Source of the DNA: Clostridium guangxiense
Lineage (GTDB): Bacteria; Bacillota; Clostridia; Clostridiales; Clostridiaceae
NCBI RefSeq assembly: GCF_021043395.1
Contig: NZ_JAJNKE010000001.1
Span: 1 to 64,000 of the forward strand
Direction of reading: 5' to 3'
Length of the DNA stretch: 64,000 nucleotides
Below are positions 33,927 to 42,745 of the stretch, one piece after another (within the stretch, counting starts at the first letter, position 1; the number at the start of each line of letters is the position of its first letter). Made by a program: the position numbers and the translations under genes. The notes below the pieces were generated by a model. It was not told where the DNA came from and did not search any database. It saw nothing but the letters and a program-made list of their open reading frames with translations.

Positions 33927-34165
33927 TCTCTACATAAAAAAGGGATTATCTTAAACCGTCAAATTTAAGATAATCCACTATATAAAATAAAAGGGGAAAC
34001 TATTTAATATTGAAAACTTACCGACTAAAAAATTTATTGTTTATGAGAAAATATAACTTTTCTAAGGACAAAATCATTGTAGCATAAAAATAACCAAGAA
34101 AAGCTACCCTCTTTTCTACCTTTTTATGGTACTGTTTTTTTCCTATCCACAAGCTTTTCCACAGC
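33927..34165 (-). repeat. 240-bp non-coding repeat, copy B (terminated leader or small RNA)
   Basis: Second copy of the sequence at 18701-18940, same orientation. On the minus strand: TGTGGA boxes (34158-34163 and 34146-34151), conserved TTAGAAAAG and AGTCGGTAAG-type segments, and a terminal hairpin with arms GGATTATCTTAAA (33943-33955) and TTTAAGATAATCC (33964-33976) followed by T's. The cpaE-like gene starts 35 bases downstream, so this is probably its leader. Confidence 0.7.
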
Positions 34166-34179
34166 TTTTGCACAATTAT

Positions 34180-34923
34180 TTAAGATATCCTAATATTTAA
34201 AATGGCTCTTTCATCAGCAAAATTTACATCAACATTAAATGTTTGGCTTGTGTTATTATTGGTTTTAACTTGAAATTGAAAATTTATATTATTATTATCA
34301 ATTTTCTTTATATTTTGTAATACCCCATATTTCACCCTACTATCTTTTAAAAAGAATAGCTTTGATACAAAATCCTTAAGATCATTTATGCTGCTTATAC
34401 CATATAAGTAACAGAATCTTGATTTATTATCTCCTTTAGAAAGATATGAATTCAATCGCTGTGCATCATCTTTAAATGAATTGGTTTCATTATAAACATT
34501 TTTCATATCGTTAGCTGCTTCCTTAAGTCTATCTTCTATTCTATTTGAATCATCTAAGTTTGTAATATTTTTGGAGTAAAAATCTCCCGCTGCATTATCT
34601 ATATAAAACTCTCCATTTTGAGTTCTACGTTCAGCACTTGAATTGACTGTACAACCGCTATTTCCATGATCCTTATACTTATCAGCAAATTCTTTAAGCT
34701 TTTTTTCTCTCTGGTCATTGCCAACTACCTTTATTTCAAGAACTTTATTGTCTTGGTTTTGCTTTTCTTGTTTTACTGTTTTTATATTTTTTTTAACATC
34801 TAATTTGTCTTTACTTCTATATGCAAATTTTGAGAACATAAATATCCCAATGATAATAAAAATTAAAGTTATTATGCTTATCATAACAATAAACTTGACT
34901 TTATTATTTTTATTAAAGTTCAT
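34180..34923 (-). CDS. bitopic membrane protein, possible VirB8/TcpC-like conjugation component
   Basis: A 247-residue protein with one N-terminal membrane helix (VKFIVMISIITLIFIIIGIF) and a large outside domain. The last 60 residues (NNINFQFQVKTNNNTSQTFN, VDVNFADERAILNIRIS) look like the NTF2-like fold of VirB8/TcpC proteins. In Gram-positive conjugation loci a VirB8-like gene commonly follows the wall hydrolase, as here. Motif evidence is weak, so this is mainly positional. ATG 34923 follows AAGGAGTG. Confidence 0.5.
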   Translation of the reverse strand: MNFNKNNKVKFIVMISIITLIFIIIGIFMFSKFAYRSKDKLDVKKNIKTVKQEKQNQDNKVLEIKVVGNDQREKKLKEFADKYKDHGNSGCTVNSSAERRTQNGEFYIDNAAGDFYSKNITNLDDSNRIEDRLKEAANDMKNVYNETNSFKDDAQRLNSYLSKGDNKSRFCYLYGISSINDLKDFVSKLFFLKDSRVKYGVLQNIKKIDNNNINFQFQVKTNNNTSQTFNVDVNFADERAILNIRIS

Positions 34924-34941
34924 GTTTTTACACTCCTTCAA

Positions 34942-36948
34942 TTATTTTTTCATAATCCAAACTTGTCTTGTTCCTATCGAATTTATCATTTTTTCAGCAT
35001 ATGCTCCATATCCCATGAACAGATCAATATGGTGCCCTTTTATAGCTCCACCAGTGTCTCTAGCTGTATATATTCCATTCATATCAAAATCTTTTTCATC
35101 TGCTGTTTTTTGGTGTCTTATATTTTCAGGGAATCTAATAAGTATCTTGCTACCAATTGGAATTACACTAGGATCTGTTGCAATAATTCTACCTGAAAAA
35201 TCTAAGTATCCATTTACATTAGTTCCATCTGCTGTCACTCCAGAAAGACCTTCCATTGCATCTTTATGTCCTCCATAAACAGTCATTTCATATTGTTCAA
35301 ATTTCAGATTAGGATTTTTAAATATCCAAAACCTGTTAGCTTCATCAGCAATACCTTGCATAGGAAATTTATTTATTCCTGTAGCTGGATTAGGATCATT
35401 TATTAAAACTTGTCCATCTGTATCTACACCTGTAAGAACTATAAAGTGTCCACCTTTAGTAAAATGTCCTTCATGCATACTTGCAACTACTGGATAGCCA
35501 TTCTTTAATGCATCATATACGGTGCTATAATTTGTAGGTTCAACTTCCGTACTATTAAGTCCAAAACGTGATGCTGATGCCTGTTCAAAAAGTGCCCAAG
35601 ACGTTCCCTCACCTGTTGTGCTGTTATATCCTTCTGCTTTTGCATATGCAGCAGCTTCACCTGGATCTAAAATTTTATCTCCATTTTTATCCCATGAACC
35701 TAAGTTTCCTTCAAGCCCTGAAATTACCATTGCAAAACTTGTTGGTCCGCATCCACTTGTTTCTATTGTTCCTTGCCCATAAGGTATATCCTTCCACCTT
35801 GGATCATTTTGTCTAAATAGTGGTATCATGCCAGAAAATCCACCAGCATCTACTCCTAATATATCATCTACAATGTTATCATCTACCTCTGAGTTCATCC
35901 AATCTCCATCTTGCTCACTTGTATCATAATCACTGCCTGTACCATTTATAACATAATGTACACCCATATTAAGATCATCATCTGATTTTTCATTGGGAAA
36001 TTCACTTTTAATTATGCCTTTTAATCTTTCAAAATGCTTTTTACTTTCAGTTATCTTATCAACAATTGGAGTATCGACTTTAGTTATTACTGTTGCAGTC
36101 TCTGTAACTTTCTTAGTCTTTGAACTTTGGGATTGTAAGGAAGGATTTGTACCTGCAACACCAGTTCCATTATTATCTACAGCAGTAGATATTGTTGCAT
36201 TTGGCTGAATATTTATTGTAGTTTGTTTAGAGTTAGAATCTTGCGATGCAGCTGTCGCCGGTAATACTGGAACTTCATAAGTTCTAGTTGATGTTTGACT
36301 AGAAGTAGTAGACTTAATTTTGTAAGTTATATCAACTTTTCCTTTAATAGTATCAGCCATATTTAAAAGTTTTATTTTCTTCTTAGATGTTGAAATTGTT
36401 GTAGTATTCTTTCCTTCACTGTCCTTAACATTAGTGGTTGTTGTAGTAACTATATAGCACTCAGAATAATTAAATTCAGGCTTTAAAAGGTCTGCATATT
36501 TTGATATAACAAGTTCTGAAGCTTCTAAATCTGTTAAGGCCTGCACTGCCATCATTTTATTTATATCTTTTCCTGTTTCAAGTTCTACCAGTGAAACAAA
36601 GCCTTCAACGTTTCCTTCTGTAATACCAACCCTTTTAGCCATTCCATAATAATCATCCATAGCTCCATTAGCATTTTTGACTTTAGTTTTTAAATAATCC
36701 GCTAAAGCTTTATTATCGTACTTATTCATTGTGTCAGAAAATGTATGCTCTCCTGTCATTCCAACCTTAGCAGCTCCTATACAGAATATAATTATGAATA
36801 ATACAAAGCATATCAAAGCTCCCCAGGGTATCATAAGCTTTATCAGTAATTTTCTTAATGTTTTCTTGCCCTTATTTTTTGCCATCCCTCCTATAAAAGA
36901 TTTAACCTTTGAATTTCTATTATCCTCACCACTTTCTTCATTGAACAT
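34942..36948 (-). CDS. membrane-anchored cell-wall enzyme: C39-like peptidase plus 3D domain
   Basis: A 668-residue protein. One membrane helix (about residues 40-62) leads to a linker and stalk, then a Peptidase_C39_2-type cysteine protease domain (about 375-545) with Cys400 in SGCGPTSFA, His501 in GGHFIVLTG and a distal Asp518. The C-terminal domain (about 580-668) has the 3D motif (TDPSVIPIG, DTGGAIKGHHIDLF; Asp592, 631, 642) of lytic transglycosylase-like or muramidase-like beta barrels. In conjugation loci this place is normally filled by a VirB1-type SLT plus NlpC/P60 enzyme. The combination here should cut both peptide and glycan parts of peptidoglycan. ATG 36948 follows GAAAGGAAGTG. 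Confidence 0.82.
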   Translation of the reverse strand: MFNEESGEDNRNSKVKSFIGGMAKNKGKKTLRKLLIKLMIPWGALICFVLFIIIFCIGAAKVGMTGEHTFSDTMNKYDNKALADYLKTKVKNANGAMDDYYGMAKRVGITEGNVEGFVSLVELETGKDINKMMAVQALTDLEASELVISKYADLLKPEFNYSECYIVTTTTTNVKDSEGKNTTTISTSKKKIKLLNMADTIKGKVDITYKIKSTTSSQTSTRTYEVPVLPATAASQDSNSKQTTINIQPNATISTAVDNNGTGVAGTNPSLQSQSSKTKKVTETATVITKVDTPIVDKITESKKHFERLKGIIKSEFPNEKSDDDLNMGVHYVINGTGSDYDTSEQDGDWMNSEVDDNIVDDILGVDAGGFSGMIPLFRQNDPRWKDIPYGQGTIETSGCGPTSFAMVISGLEGNLGSWDKNGDKILDPGEAAAYAKAEGYNSTTGEGTSWALFEQASASRFGLNSTEVEPTNYSTVYDALKNGYPVVASMHEGHFTKGGHFIVLTGVDTDGQVLINDPNPATGINKFPMQGIADEANRFWIFKNPNLKFEQYEMTVYGGHKDAMEGLSGVTADGTNVNGYLDFSGRIIATDPSVIPIGSKILIRFPENIRHQKTADEKDFDMNGIYTARDTGGAIKGHHIDLFMGYGAYAEKMINSIGTRQVWIMKK

Positions 36949-36964
36949 TTATTATCACTTCCTT

Positions 36965-37005
36965 TCAAAAAGAAAAGCTCCAGAAGTTTTGTCTTCTGGA
37001 GCTTA
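36965..37005 (-). terminator. perfect terminator between the VirB6-like and hydrolase genes
   Basis: On the minus strand AAGCTCCAGAAGAC pairs with GTTTTGTCTTCTGGAGCTT-type complement (arms AAGCTCCAGAAG and CTTCTGGAGCTT) and runs into T's. It lies about 20 bases before the hydrolase ribosome site, inside what should be a single operon. Confidence 0.8.
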
Positions 37006-37147
37006 AACTATTTGAAAGTTAAATTGTAACTGTTTCTACCTCTTACCATTTCATCTGCAAAACCTTAAAAAAGCCACTCCATGTTTTTCCCTTTTAGTGC
37101 TGCATACATGACTGAAAACGAAAGCACTTTTTTATGTATAAAAATAA

Positions 37148-37184
37148 AGAATAATCCCTAAATAATTTTAGAGATTATTCTTTA
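37148..37184 (-). terminator. terminator after the VirB6-like gene
   Basis: On the minus strand AGAATAATCTCTAAA pairs with TTTAGGGATTATTCT and is followed by a T run. It begins within the 3' end region of the VirB6-like gene. Downstream to the next hairpin about 140 bases hold no recognisable gene. Confidence 0.7.
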
Positions 37185-37186
37185 AC

Positions 37187-39640
37187 TTAATTATTCCAGT
37201 GATTAAAACCATCCATTGAAGTATAAGGGTTAGTTTGTGCTATGATTTTTGTTTTCTCACTATCATTTAATTTATTAAATGGATGTGCTGCTGCCAAGTC
37301 CATAGCTGCACCTTCATTATTTCCTTTTGCTATATCACCAGCAAATTTCTGCTTATTGGAGCCTATTTCTCTTATTCTGTTTACTGCCCCGTTAACACCA
37401 CCTGAAACTTTGTTATTTACCCAGTTAGCAGCCTTGTTGTTTGAATTTGAAAGTACTTTAAAACCTTTAAAATTGGATTGAAGATAATTTACTTTAGAAT
37501 CTCCAAACAGTGTAGTAAGTGCCTCTTGTTTTGACATTTTACCTCCACTAAGCTGCTGCATTTGGTCCGCTGTTTTATTTATAGCTCTTGCAACAGCTCT
37601 TCTTTTCTGAATACCTGCTGCTATATTTCCTGCACCTTGAACAAAGCCCTTCATAGTAGGATCATTCATTGTCATTGCCTGCATTGCTCCTGATGCTATT
37701 CCCGAAGCACTTCTTCTACTTGATTTAGCCATTTCTCTATTTAAATTATCTGCAAGCATTGAGTTGTAAAGCGCCTGCTCATTGCTCTTTTTCTTAAAAT
37801 CTTCTGGTTTCATAGACTTACTATTGGAAGCTTTGTTTAAATTACCTTGGCTAGGATTTATTCCTTCACTACTTGAACCCGATTTTTCACCATTTGTTAC
37901 ATCTGTACTATCATTATTGTCTGTTGGAATTGTTGGTGGCAAATCATCACTTGGATTTCCTGTACTTTCATTAGAATTTTCACTATCCGAATCTGGTGAC
38001 ATTGTAGGTGCAGTACCTGAGTTGGGAGACTGTACATCTGGTGTTGAACCGGAAGGATTTATACCTCCAGAACTACCTGTTCCTCCATCAGTAGCTGATG
38101 TTCCAGTAGCAGGTGAACTGCTATTTTGTGACTTAACATCTGGTGTATCTTTACTTGAAGGCATGTTTGCAGCTGTACCACTATTTCCACTTGTCTTATC
38201 TTTTTTACCATTACCTGTTCCTAATGCATCTCCAAATACTTTACCGCCTACACTTGAGCCTTTAAATTCTTTATTATTAGCAGCCATTCCAAAGGCTGCT
38301 GTCATGCCTGCAAAAGTTGAACCTACAGTTCCGAATACCCCACCTGCAAGACTTTGTTCATCAATTCCAGCAAGTCTTGTAAAAAATCCTTGAAGTGAAT
38401 TTCTAAGCATATCTGCAATTTTTATAATAGCCAACATCCATACTAAGGTTAATATCCAGTTTTTCCAATCCGAACCTAATGCCACTATCATTACTGTAAA
38501 AGTAAAAGCATAAAAGAACTGCATTGCTGCATTAGTTAATATTTCTCCAAACCATATGCTGGCTGCATGTACCCTTTTATTTATTCCCCAAAGAGCTATC
38601 GCTATTGGAGTAAATGCGTACATAACCGCAAGGACAACTTTCCTTGAAATAAATACTAAATTTATTTTTATCATCTGCCAAGCATATAAAAAATGAACTA
38701 TAGCTGTAGTTAATGCTGAACCAGTTTTTAAGTTTTTAAAAGTATCTACGCCAAAGGCTTTAGTAGCACCTGAAGTTGATGTTCCACCTGTTCCCCATAC
38801 AGCTGATGTTGCTATACCTAAAGAATCAGTAAATGAATTAAAAAGTTCAAACAACCCTTGAACTAAAAAAGGTGCTGTTCCAAGTAAAAAAGCGCATAAT
38901 ATCCATTTTGATATTTCTTCCTTTAAGTCTATTTTTTTTGATGTGGAATCTGAATAAATGACCATTTCAATACCTGTTTTTGCAACCATTATTAAAAGTA
39001 ATGGTGCAACTATGGTACAAATACTTATATAAAGATAATTTAAATTGTGCCATTCTGAATTTTTAAATGGAGGCATTGACATATCAGTAGAACTTGTATT
39101 AAATATAAGTTTATCAAGAGATTGAAAGCCAAAACCAGTTCCAATCCAATCAAAAAGCTTATTCGGAATTAAATCAATTACATCAGTTAATGCCCTTAAC
39201 ACAAAACTACCTTTATCATCATCTATAGTATCAAATGATGGACTGCCAGCACCAGGAGTTTCAGCTGTAATTTCAATTCCTGTTTGATTTGCTACATTAG
39301 CTATAAAACCAGCAAATATAAGGCTTGAACCTATAATAAATCCACCAGCTATTATCTTTCCCAATGAATCCATAGCCTTTTCTCTTGCATCTTTTTTATG
39401 TGCTGAAAGTAATAGCTTAATTCCTGCCATTATTATGGCAAAGGCTATAATGACACCTCCAAAAGCAGCTATATATTCATATATTATTTTTGTTGAAGCA
39501 TTGCTATTTGTTGATATAAAATTAATATTTGATGAATTTGCTACTGCCGATACTGCTTTTGAAACTGCTGGCGATACCACCTTTCCACTTCCTCCATCAT
39601 CTACAATACGTACGTTTGCAAGAAATGTAAAATCCAACAT
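37187..39640 (-). CDS. VirB6/TrbL-like polytopic conjugation protein with N-terminal VirB2-like domain
   Basis: An 817-residue membrane protein. Residues about 50-118 repeat the sequence of the VirB2-like pilin gene (AAFGGVIIAFAIIMAGIKLL against AAFGGALVGIAVVVIGIKML; KAMDS in both), so it carries a built-in VirB2-type domain. A VirB6/TrbL-like core follows (about 180-450) with several helices (for example LLLIMVAKTGIEMVIY, KMIKINLVFISRKVVLAVMY-type). The C-terminal 350 residues are low-complexity Ser/Gly/Thr/Pro and Gln/Asn-rich. VirB6 proteins form the inner-membrane channel. ATG 39640 follows AAGGAAGTGAAAAA. Confidence 0.8.
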   Translation of the reverse strand: MLDFTFLANVRIVDDGGSGKVVSPAVSKAVSAVANSSNINFISTNSNASTKIIYEYIAAFGGVIIAFAIIMAGIKLLLSAHKKDAREKAMDSLGKIIAGGFIIGSSLIFAGFIANVANQTGIEITAETPGAGSPSFDTIDDDKGSFVLRALTDVIDLIPNKLFDWIGTGFGFQSLDKLIFNTSSTDMSMPPFKNSEWHNLNYLYISICTIVAPLLLIMVAKTGIEMVIYSDSTSKKIDLKEEISKWILCAFLLGTAPFLVQGLFELFNSFTDSLGIATSAVWGTGGTSTSGATKAFGVDTFKNLKTGSALTTAIVHFLYAWQMIKINLVFISRKVVLAVMYAFTPIAIALWGINKRVHAASIWFGEILTNAAMQFFYAFTFTVMIVALGSDWKNWILTLVWMLAIIKIADMLRNSLQGFFTRLAGIDEQSLAGGVFGTVGSTFAGMTAAFGMAANNKEFKGSSVGGKVFGDALGTGNGKKDKTSGNSGTAANMPSSKDTPDVKSQNSSSPATGTSATDGGTGSSGGINPSGSTPDVQSPNSGTAPTMSPDSDSENSNESTGNPSDDLPPTIPTDNNDSTDVTNGEKSGSSSEGINPSQGNLNKASNSKSMKPEDFKKKSNEQALYNSMLADNLNREMAKSSRRSASGIASGAMQAMTMNDPTMKGFVQGAGNIAAGIQKRRAVARAINKTADQMQQLSGGKMSKQEALTTLFGDSKVNYLQSNFKGFKVLSNSNNKAANWVNNKVSGGVNGAVNRIREIGSNKQKFAGDIAKGNNEGAAMDLAAAHPFNKLNDSEKTKIIAQTNPYTSMDGFNHWNN

Positions 39641-39653
39641 TTTTTCACTTCCT

Positions 39654-41570
39654 TTATGATGTTTTTACAAAGTCCCATTCAAAATCAAATGGCTTTACAT
39701 GCATTAAAACAAGTTCCTGCTCTGAAAGAAGTATAGCTTGTCCCGATATAAAGGTTGTCATAAGCTGCTCACATCTTGAAGATAAGCCTAAAAATTCTGC
39801 AACCTTTTTAGCTACTGCCCCATCCTGTTTTAGAAGTATTTTAGTTCCACATAGATTTACTATGGCTTCAGTTTGTTTACTTCCTATAAAGTCCTGCATA
39901 AACTGTGTTGCAAGCGTTAACGCTATTTTTAATTTTCTTCCAAGCCTTGCTATAAGCTCAAGAAAATGAAGCGATCTTTCAAACTTTGCAAATAAATGAC
40001 CTTCATCAACTATAACTTCCTTTTGAATATCTTTATATTTGTAATTTGAGAAGGTTGTCCATATCCATGAAAGGCTGTTTATCATTGCATAAAATTTAGT
40101 AAATTCATCTGTAAGGTGTTTATAACTTATTGCAATTATCCTGCTGTTTAAATTTATTGAGGATTTACAATCAAACATAGCCATTGGACCATCACCGGTT
40201 ATCATCTTCATAACTTCAATAAGCTCTTTTACTCCTTCTGATTGAAGTTTCTCATTTTTAACTATAAGTGCATTTCTTAGATCACTTAGGGTTGGTAAGT
40301 CCTTCTTAACTTTTCCTGTATAAAATTGTTCGTTTTTTTCATAACTCTTCTCTTCATACAAAGTATCTGGTTCCTCAGTTATTTTTAAGTTTTCATAAAG
40401 CTCCGCCGCGCATTCATCTACTGCTGTAATTTCCTCACCTTGAAGCGGCATACCATTTCTAAACTTTTCAGAGAATATAGATATCATCTCTATTATTTCT
40501 GAACGTTTTCCATATATGTCTATTTTTCTTTTGCCGTTTTCATCTTCTTCAACTTCAAGTTCAAAAGGATTTATTCCAGATTTAACTCCTGGTTTAAGCT
40601 GAATATACTGACCTCCTAGATGTTCTATCCACGATCGGTACTCTTCTTGAGGATCAAGTACGATTGTCCACCTTCCTGCTGCTGCACATCTTCCTGCTTT
40701 AAGCTTTAAAAATACTGATTTACCAGCACCAGTTGTGCCTGAAACAAAAGTATGAGGATTTGTAAGTGTTGGTGCTCCTATAAATTCATCATAGACAATT
40801 GGAGATTTCGTAAACAAATTTTCTCCATAGAATATTCCATTTTTATGGCAAAGTTCTGTGTTTCCAACAGGAATAAGACTTGCAATAGAGCCTGTCGTCA
40901 TATTTCTAAATCCTCCAGTATACTTTACATCTAAATATGGCATACCAGTTAAAAAACCCTTAAGCTGATCACCCACAAGGCATTTAGCTACAAGAGATTT
41001 TCTTGCACAAATTGTATCAAACATTTCTGCTCTATCATCAAGATCCGCTGGATTTTTACCCCATAACAAAACTATTGGCTGGGCATAAAACATTCTTTCT
41101 GTATTGGTCTGTATCTTTGCTCTCATATCGTCTAAGTCTTCAGCTGCAAGCTTCATACCGTAATCTATGGAGTAACCATGCTTCAGTTGAAGATTAATAT
41201 TACTCATATACTGACTGAATTTAGATGTAAGCCTTTTTATAACACTGGAATCCGGTATATTCTCAACATAGGTTGTAACATCGATGTTTCCTATCTGAAA
41301 AAGTTCATTAAGATATCCAACAGCCATATTTCTTGGAAATCCAATAATTGCATATACCCTACAGTATTTTTTGGGACCCATATACATATAATCTTTACCT
41401 TCAATTATTCCATCCGGTGATATTAGATCTAATATATTTAGTGTTCCCCTAGTAAAGAAGTTATTTTCTTCAGTTAATTCGGCATCCTCCTGAACATTAC
41501 CTTGAGAATTTATATTATCATTCTTTTTATTTTCCATTCCTCGTTTATTAGAATTACTTCTATTCTTCAT
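39654..41570 (-). CDS. virB4: VirB4-type conjugation ATPase
   Basis: A 638-residue ATPase driving Gram-positive conjugation. The N-terminal region (about 65-260) is the CagE/TrbE/VirB-type domain; Walker A is GTTGAGKS (278-285) and Walker B lies in EVIVDEGHLFAKF (about 510-522), followed by TLATQFMQDF. ATG 41570 is taken as start; the reading frame also opens from a TTG at 41582, inside the upstream gene. The start overlaps the upstream gene by about 10 bases, so coupling is likely. Confidence 0.92.
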   Translation of the reverse strand: MKNRSNSNKRGMENKKNDNINSQGNVQEDAELTEENNFFTRGTLNILDLISPDGIIEGKDYMYMGPKKYCRVYAIIGFPRNMAVGYLNELFQIGNIDVTTYVENIPDSSVIKRLTSKFSQYMSNINLQLKHGYSIDYGMKLAAEDLDDMRAKIQTNTERMFYAQPIVLLWGKNPADLDDRAEMFDTICARKSLVAKCLVGDQLKGFLTGMPYLDVKYTGGFRNMTTGSIASLIPVGNTELCHKNGIFYGENLFTKSPIVYDEFIGAPTLTNPHTFVSGTTGAGKSVFLKLKAGRCAAAGRWTIVLDPQEEYRSWIEHLGGQYIQLKPGVKSGINPFELEVEEDENGKRKIDIYGKRSEIIEMISIFSEKFRNGMPLQGEEITAVDECAAELYENLKITEEPDTLYEEKSYEKNEQFYTGKVKKDLPTLSDLRNALIVKNEKLQSEGVKELIEVMKMITGDGPMAMFDCKSSINLNSRIIAISYKHLTDEFTKFYAMINSLSWIWTTFSNYKYKDIQKEVIVDEGHLFAKFERSLHFLELIARLGRKLKIALTLATQFMQDFIGSKQTEAIVNLCGTKILLKQDGAVAKKVAEFLGLSSRCEQLMTTFISGQAILLSEQELVLMHVKPFDFEWDFVKTS

Positions 41571-42333
41571 CAATTTCAACAACCTGTCCTACCCCCTCAC
41601 TATACAAATCAAATACTCCAGCCTTTTCAAGTTCACGTACTTTTATATTCTTCCCTCTATTAAATAAATCCGCAAAAATTTGAGCTGTACTTTCAGAATT
41701 TAAAAGATTGACTTTCATTCTTGCTCTTGAAAGTCCTCCTGCTATATTGTCAACTCTTGATTGAAGTTCATTAAGTACCTTTTTTTCGTCTCTACCTGGA
41801 AGATATGCGCCTACAGTGCAAAAGCTCTTCCTTACAAAGACACCTTTTTCATCTTCCATCTTCCTATATGCAGTATAAAGCTGGGAGCAGTAATCTTTAA
41901 GACCATCTGAAATTGCAGTATCGCTGCTGTTCATAGTTCTTTCAACTTGCTCCGCTGGTTCTTTTATTTCCATTTTCTTTAAAGTTGTATGAAACATAAC
42001 CGGAAAATTAAGCGATAGAGCACACATTATAAGACAATTTTCAAAAGTCGTCTGCTCTTCATCCGTTAAAAGTTCAAAATCTGGAGACGATATGCCAAGG
42101 TTAACTCTAATTGCTCCATTTCTCATGTATATTTTGTTATTCTTTATTTCCTTTATATTCATAAGCTTTTTTAAAGCGTTTCTATCAAGCCTCTGTTCAT
42201 AATCACCTTTTTCGTGCTGGTCTCCGTTACTACTTTTTTTAACCTTAGGTTTCTTACTCTTTCTCGTGTAAATAACTACAAAAAGCATAAAAATACCTGC
42301 AAGCACTGGAAATACTATTCCTATAAAAACCAC
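41560..42333 (-). CDS. membrane-anchored conjugation-locus protein, 257 aa
   Basis: One N-terminal membrane helix (VVFIGIVFPVLAGIFMLFVV) and a cytoplasmic domain (RNGAIRVNLGISSPDFELLT, CALSLNFPVMFHTTLKKMEI, SFCTVGAYLPGRDEKKVLNE). The sequence looks like the N-terminal VirB4-type domain split off as its own gene, or a TraC-like accessory. Its place between PrgI/VirB3 and VirB4 is where such accessory proteins are found. A GTG at 42333 is preferred because AAGGTG lies 5 bases upstream. Confidence 0.6.
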   Translation of the reverse strand: MVFIGIVFPVLAGIFMLFVVIYTRKSKKPKVKKSSNGDQHEKGDYEQRLDRNALKKLMNIKEIKNNKIYMRNGAIRVNLGISSPDFELLTDEEQTTFENCLIMCALSLNFPVMFHTTLKKMEIKEPAEQVERTMNSSDTAISDGLKDYCSQLYTAYRKMEDEKGVFVRKSFCTVGAYLPGRDEKKVLNELQSRVDNIAGGLSRARMKVNLLNSESTAQIFADLFNRGKNIKVRELEKAGVFDLYSEGVGQVVEIDEE

Positions 42334-42348
42334 TTTCACACCTTCTCT

Positions 42349-42696
42349 CTACTTTTCATATTTAAATGTTTTATTTCTATACTTAAATTTAAGCATCTTA
42401 ATTAAGTAACTATCAAAATTATAGGTATCATCCACCTTAAAAAAGGCACATAAAGCTGAAAATACCACTACTACAATTGATATAATAAGCCTTATAGTAA
42501 GACCTATATAATTAAAGGTTATGCTTGATGAACCAGTGGTGCTTTTATGGATAGTCATGTAACTTCTATCTCCTAAAAACACAAGTGCAACTATAGTCCC
42601 GGCGCAAATAATCCATCCAAATTGCCTTAGGGACATGTAGCCACCTATAATTTTGTCCTCATCATTTATATTGAAAGGTACCTGAAAATACCTCAT
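42349..42696 (-). CDS. prgI: PrgI/VirB3-like conjugation membrane protein
   Basis: A 115-residue protein opening RYFQVPFNINDEDKIIGGYM, the PrgI-family N-terminal signature, then two membrane helices (RQFGWIICAGTIVALVFL and RLIISIVVVVFSALCAFF) and a basic tail. PrgI/VirB3 sits next to VirB4 in Gram-positive T4SS and is thought to anchor it at the membrane. ATG 42696 follows AAGGAAGGAATGG. It is preceded by a perfect terminator hairpin 20 bases upstream. Confidence 0.9.
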   Translation of the reverse strand: MRYFQVPFNINDEDKIIGGYMSLRQFGWIICAGTIVALVFLGDRSYMTIHKSTTGSSSITFNYIGLTIRLIISIVVVVFSALCAFFKVDDTYNFDSYLIKMLKFKYRNKTFKYEK

Positions 42697-42715
42697 AAAA
42701 CCATTCCTTCCTTAT

Positions 42716-42745
42716 AAAAAAAGAGCAGTTTCCTGCTCTTTTCCT
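42716..42745 (-). terminator. terminator between the VirB2-like and PrgI genes
   Basis: On the minus strand AAAAGAGCAGG and CTGCTCTTTTTTT form a short perfect hairpin with T run, directly after the VirB2-like stop and about 20 bases before the PrgI start. It would raise the pilin transcript above the rest of the operon. Confidence 0.85.

Noticed and set aside
34718-35278. 186-codon plus-strand open frame
   Set aside because: Antisense shadow of the VirB8-like and hydrolase genes, Phe/Ile-rich by reverse complement of coding DNA, no ribosome site.
37005-37147. Possible gene or RNA between VirB6-like and hydrolase genes
   Set aside because: Only a 14-codon open stretch and no ribosome site; treated as spacer between two hairpins.
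37782-38393. 203-codon plus-strand open frame
   Set aside because: It lies wholly inside the low-complexity end of the VirB6-like gene on the other strand, has no ribosome site and reads as shadow sequence rich in Leu/Pro/Ser.
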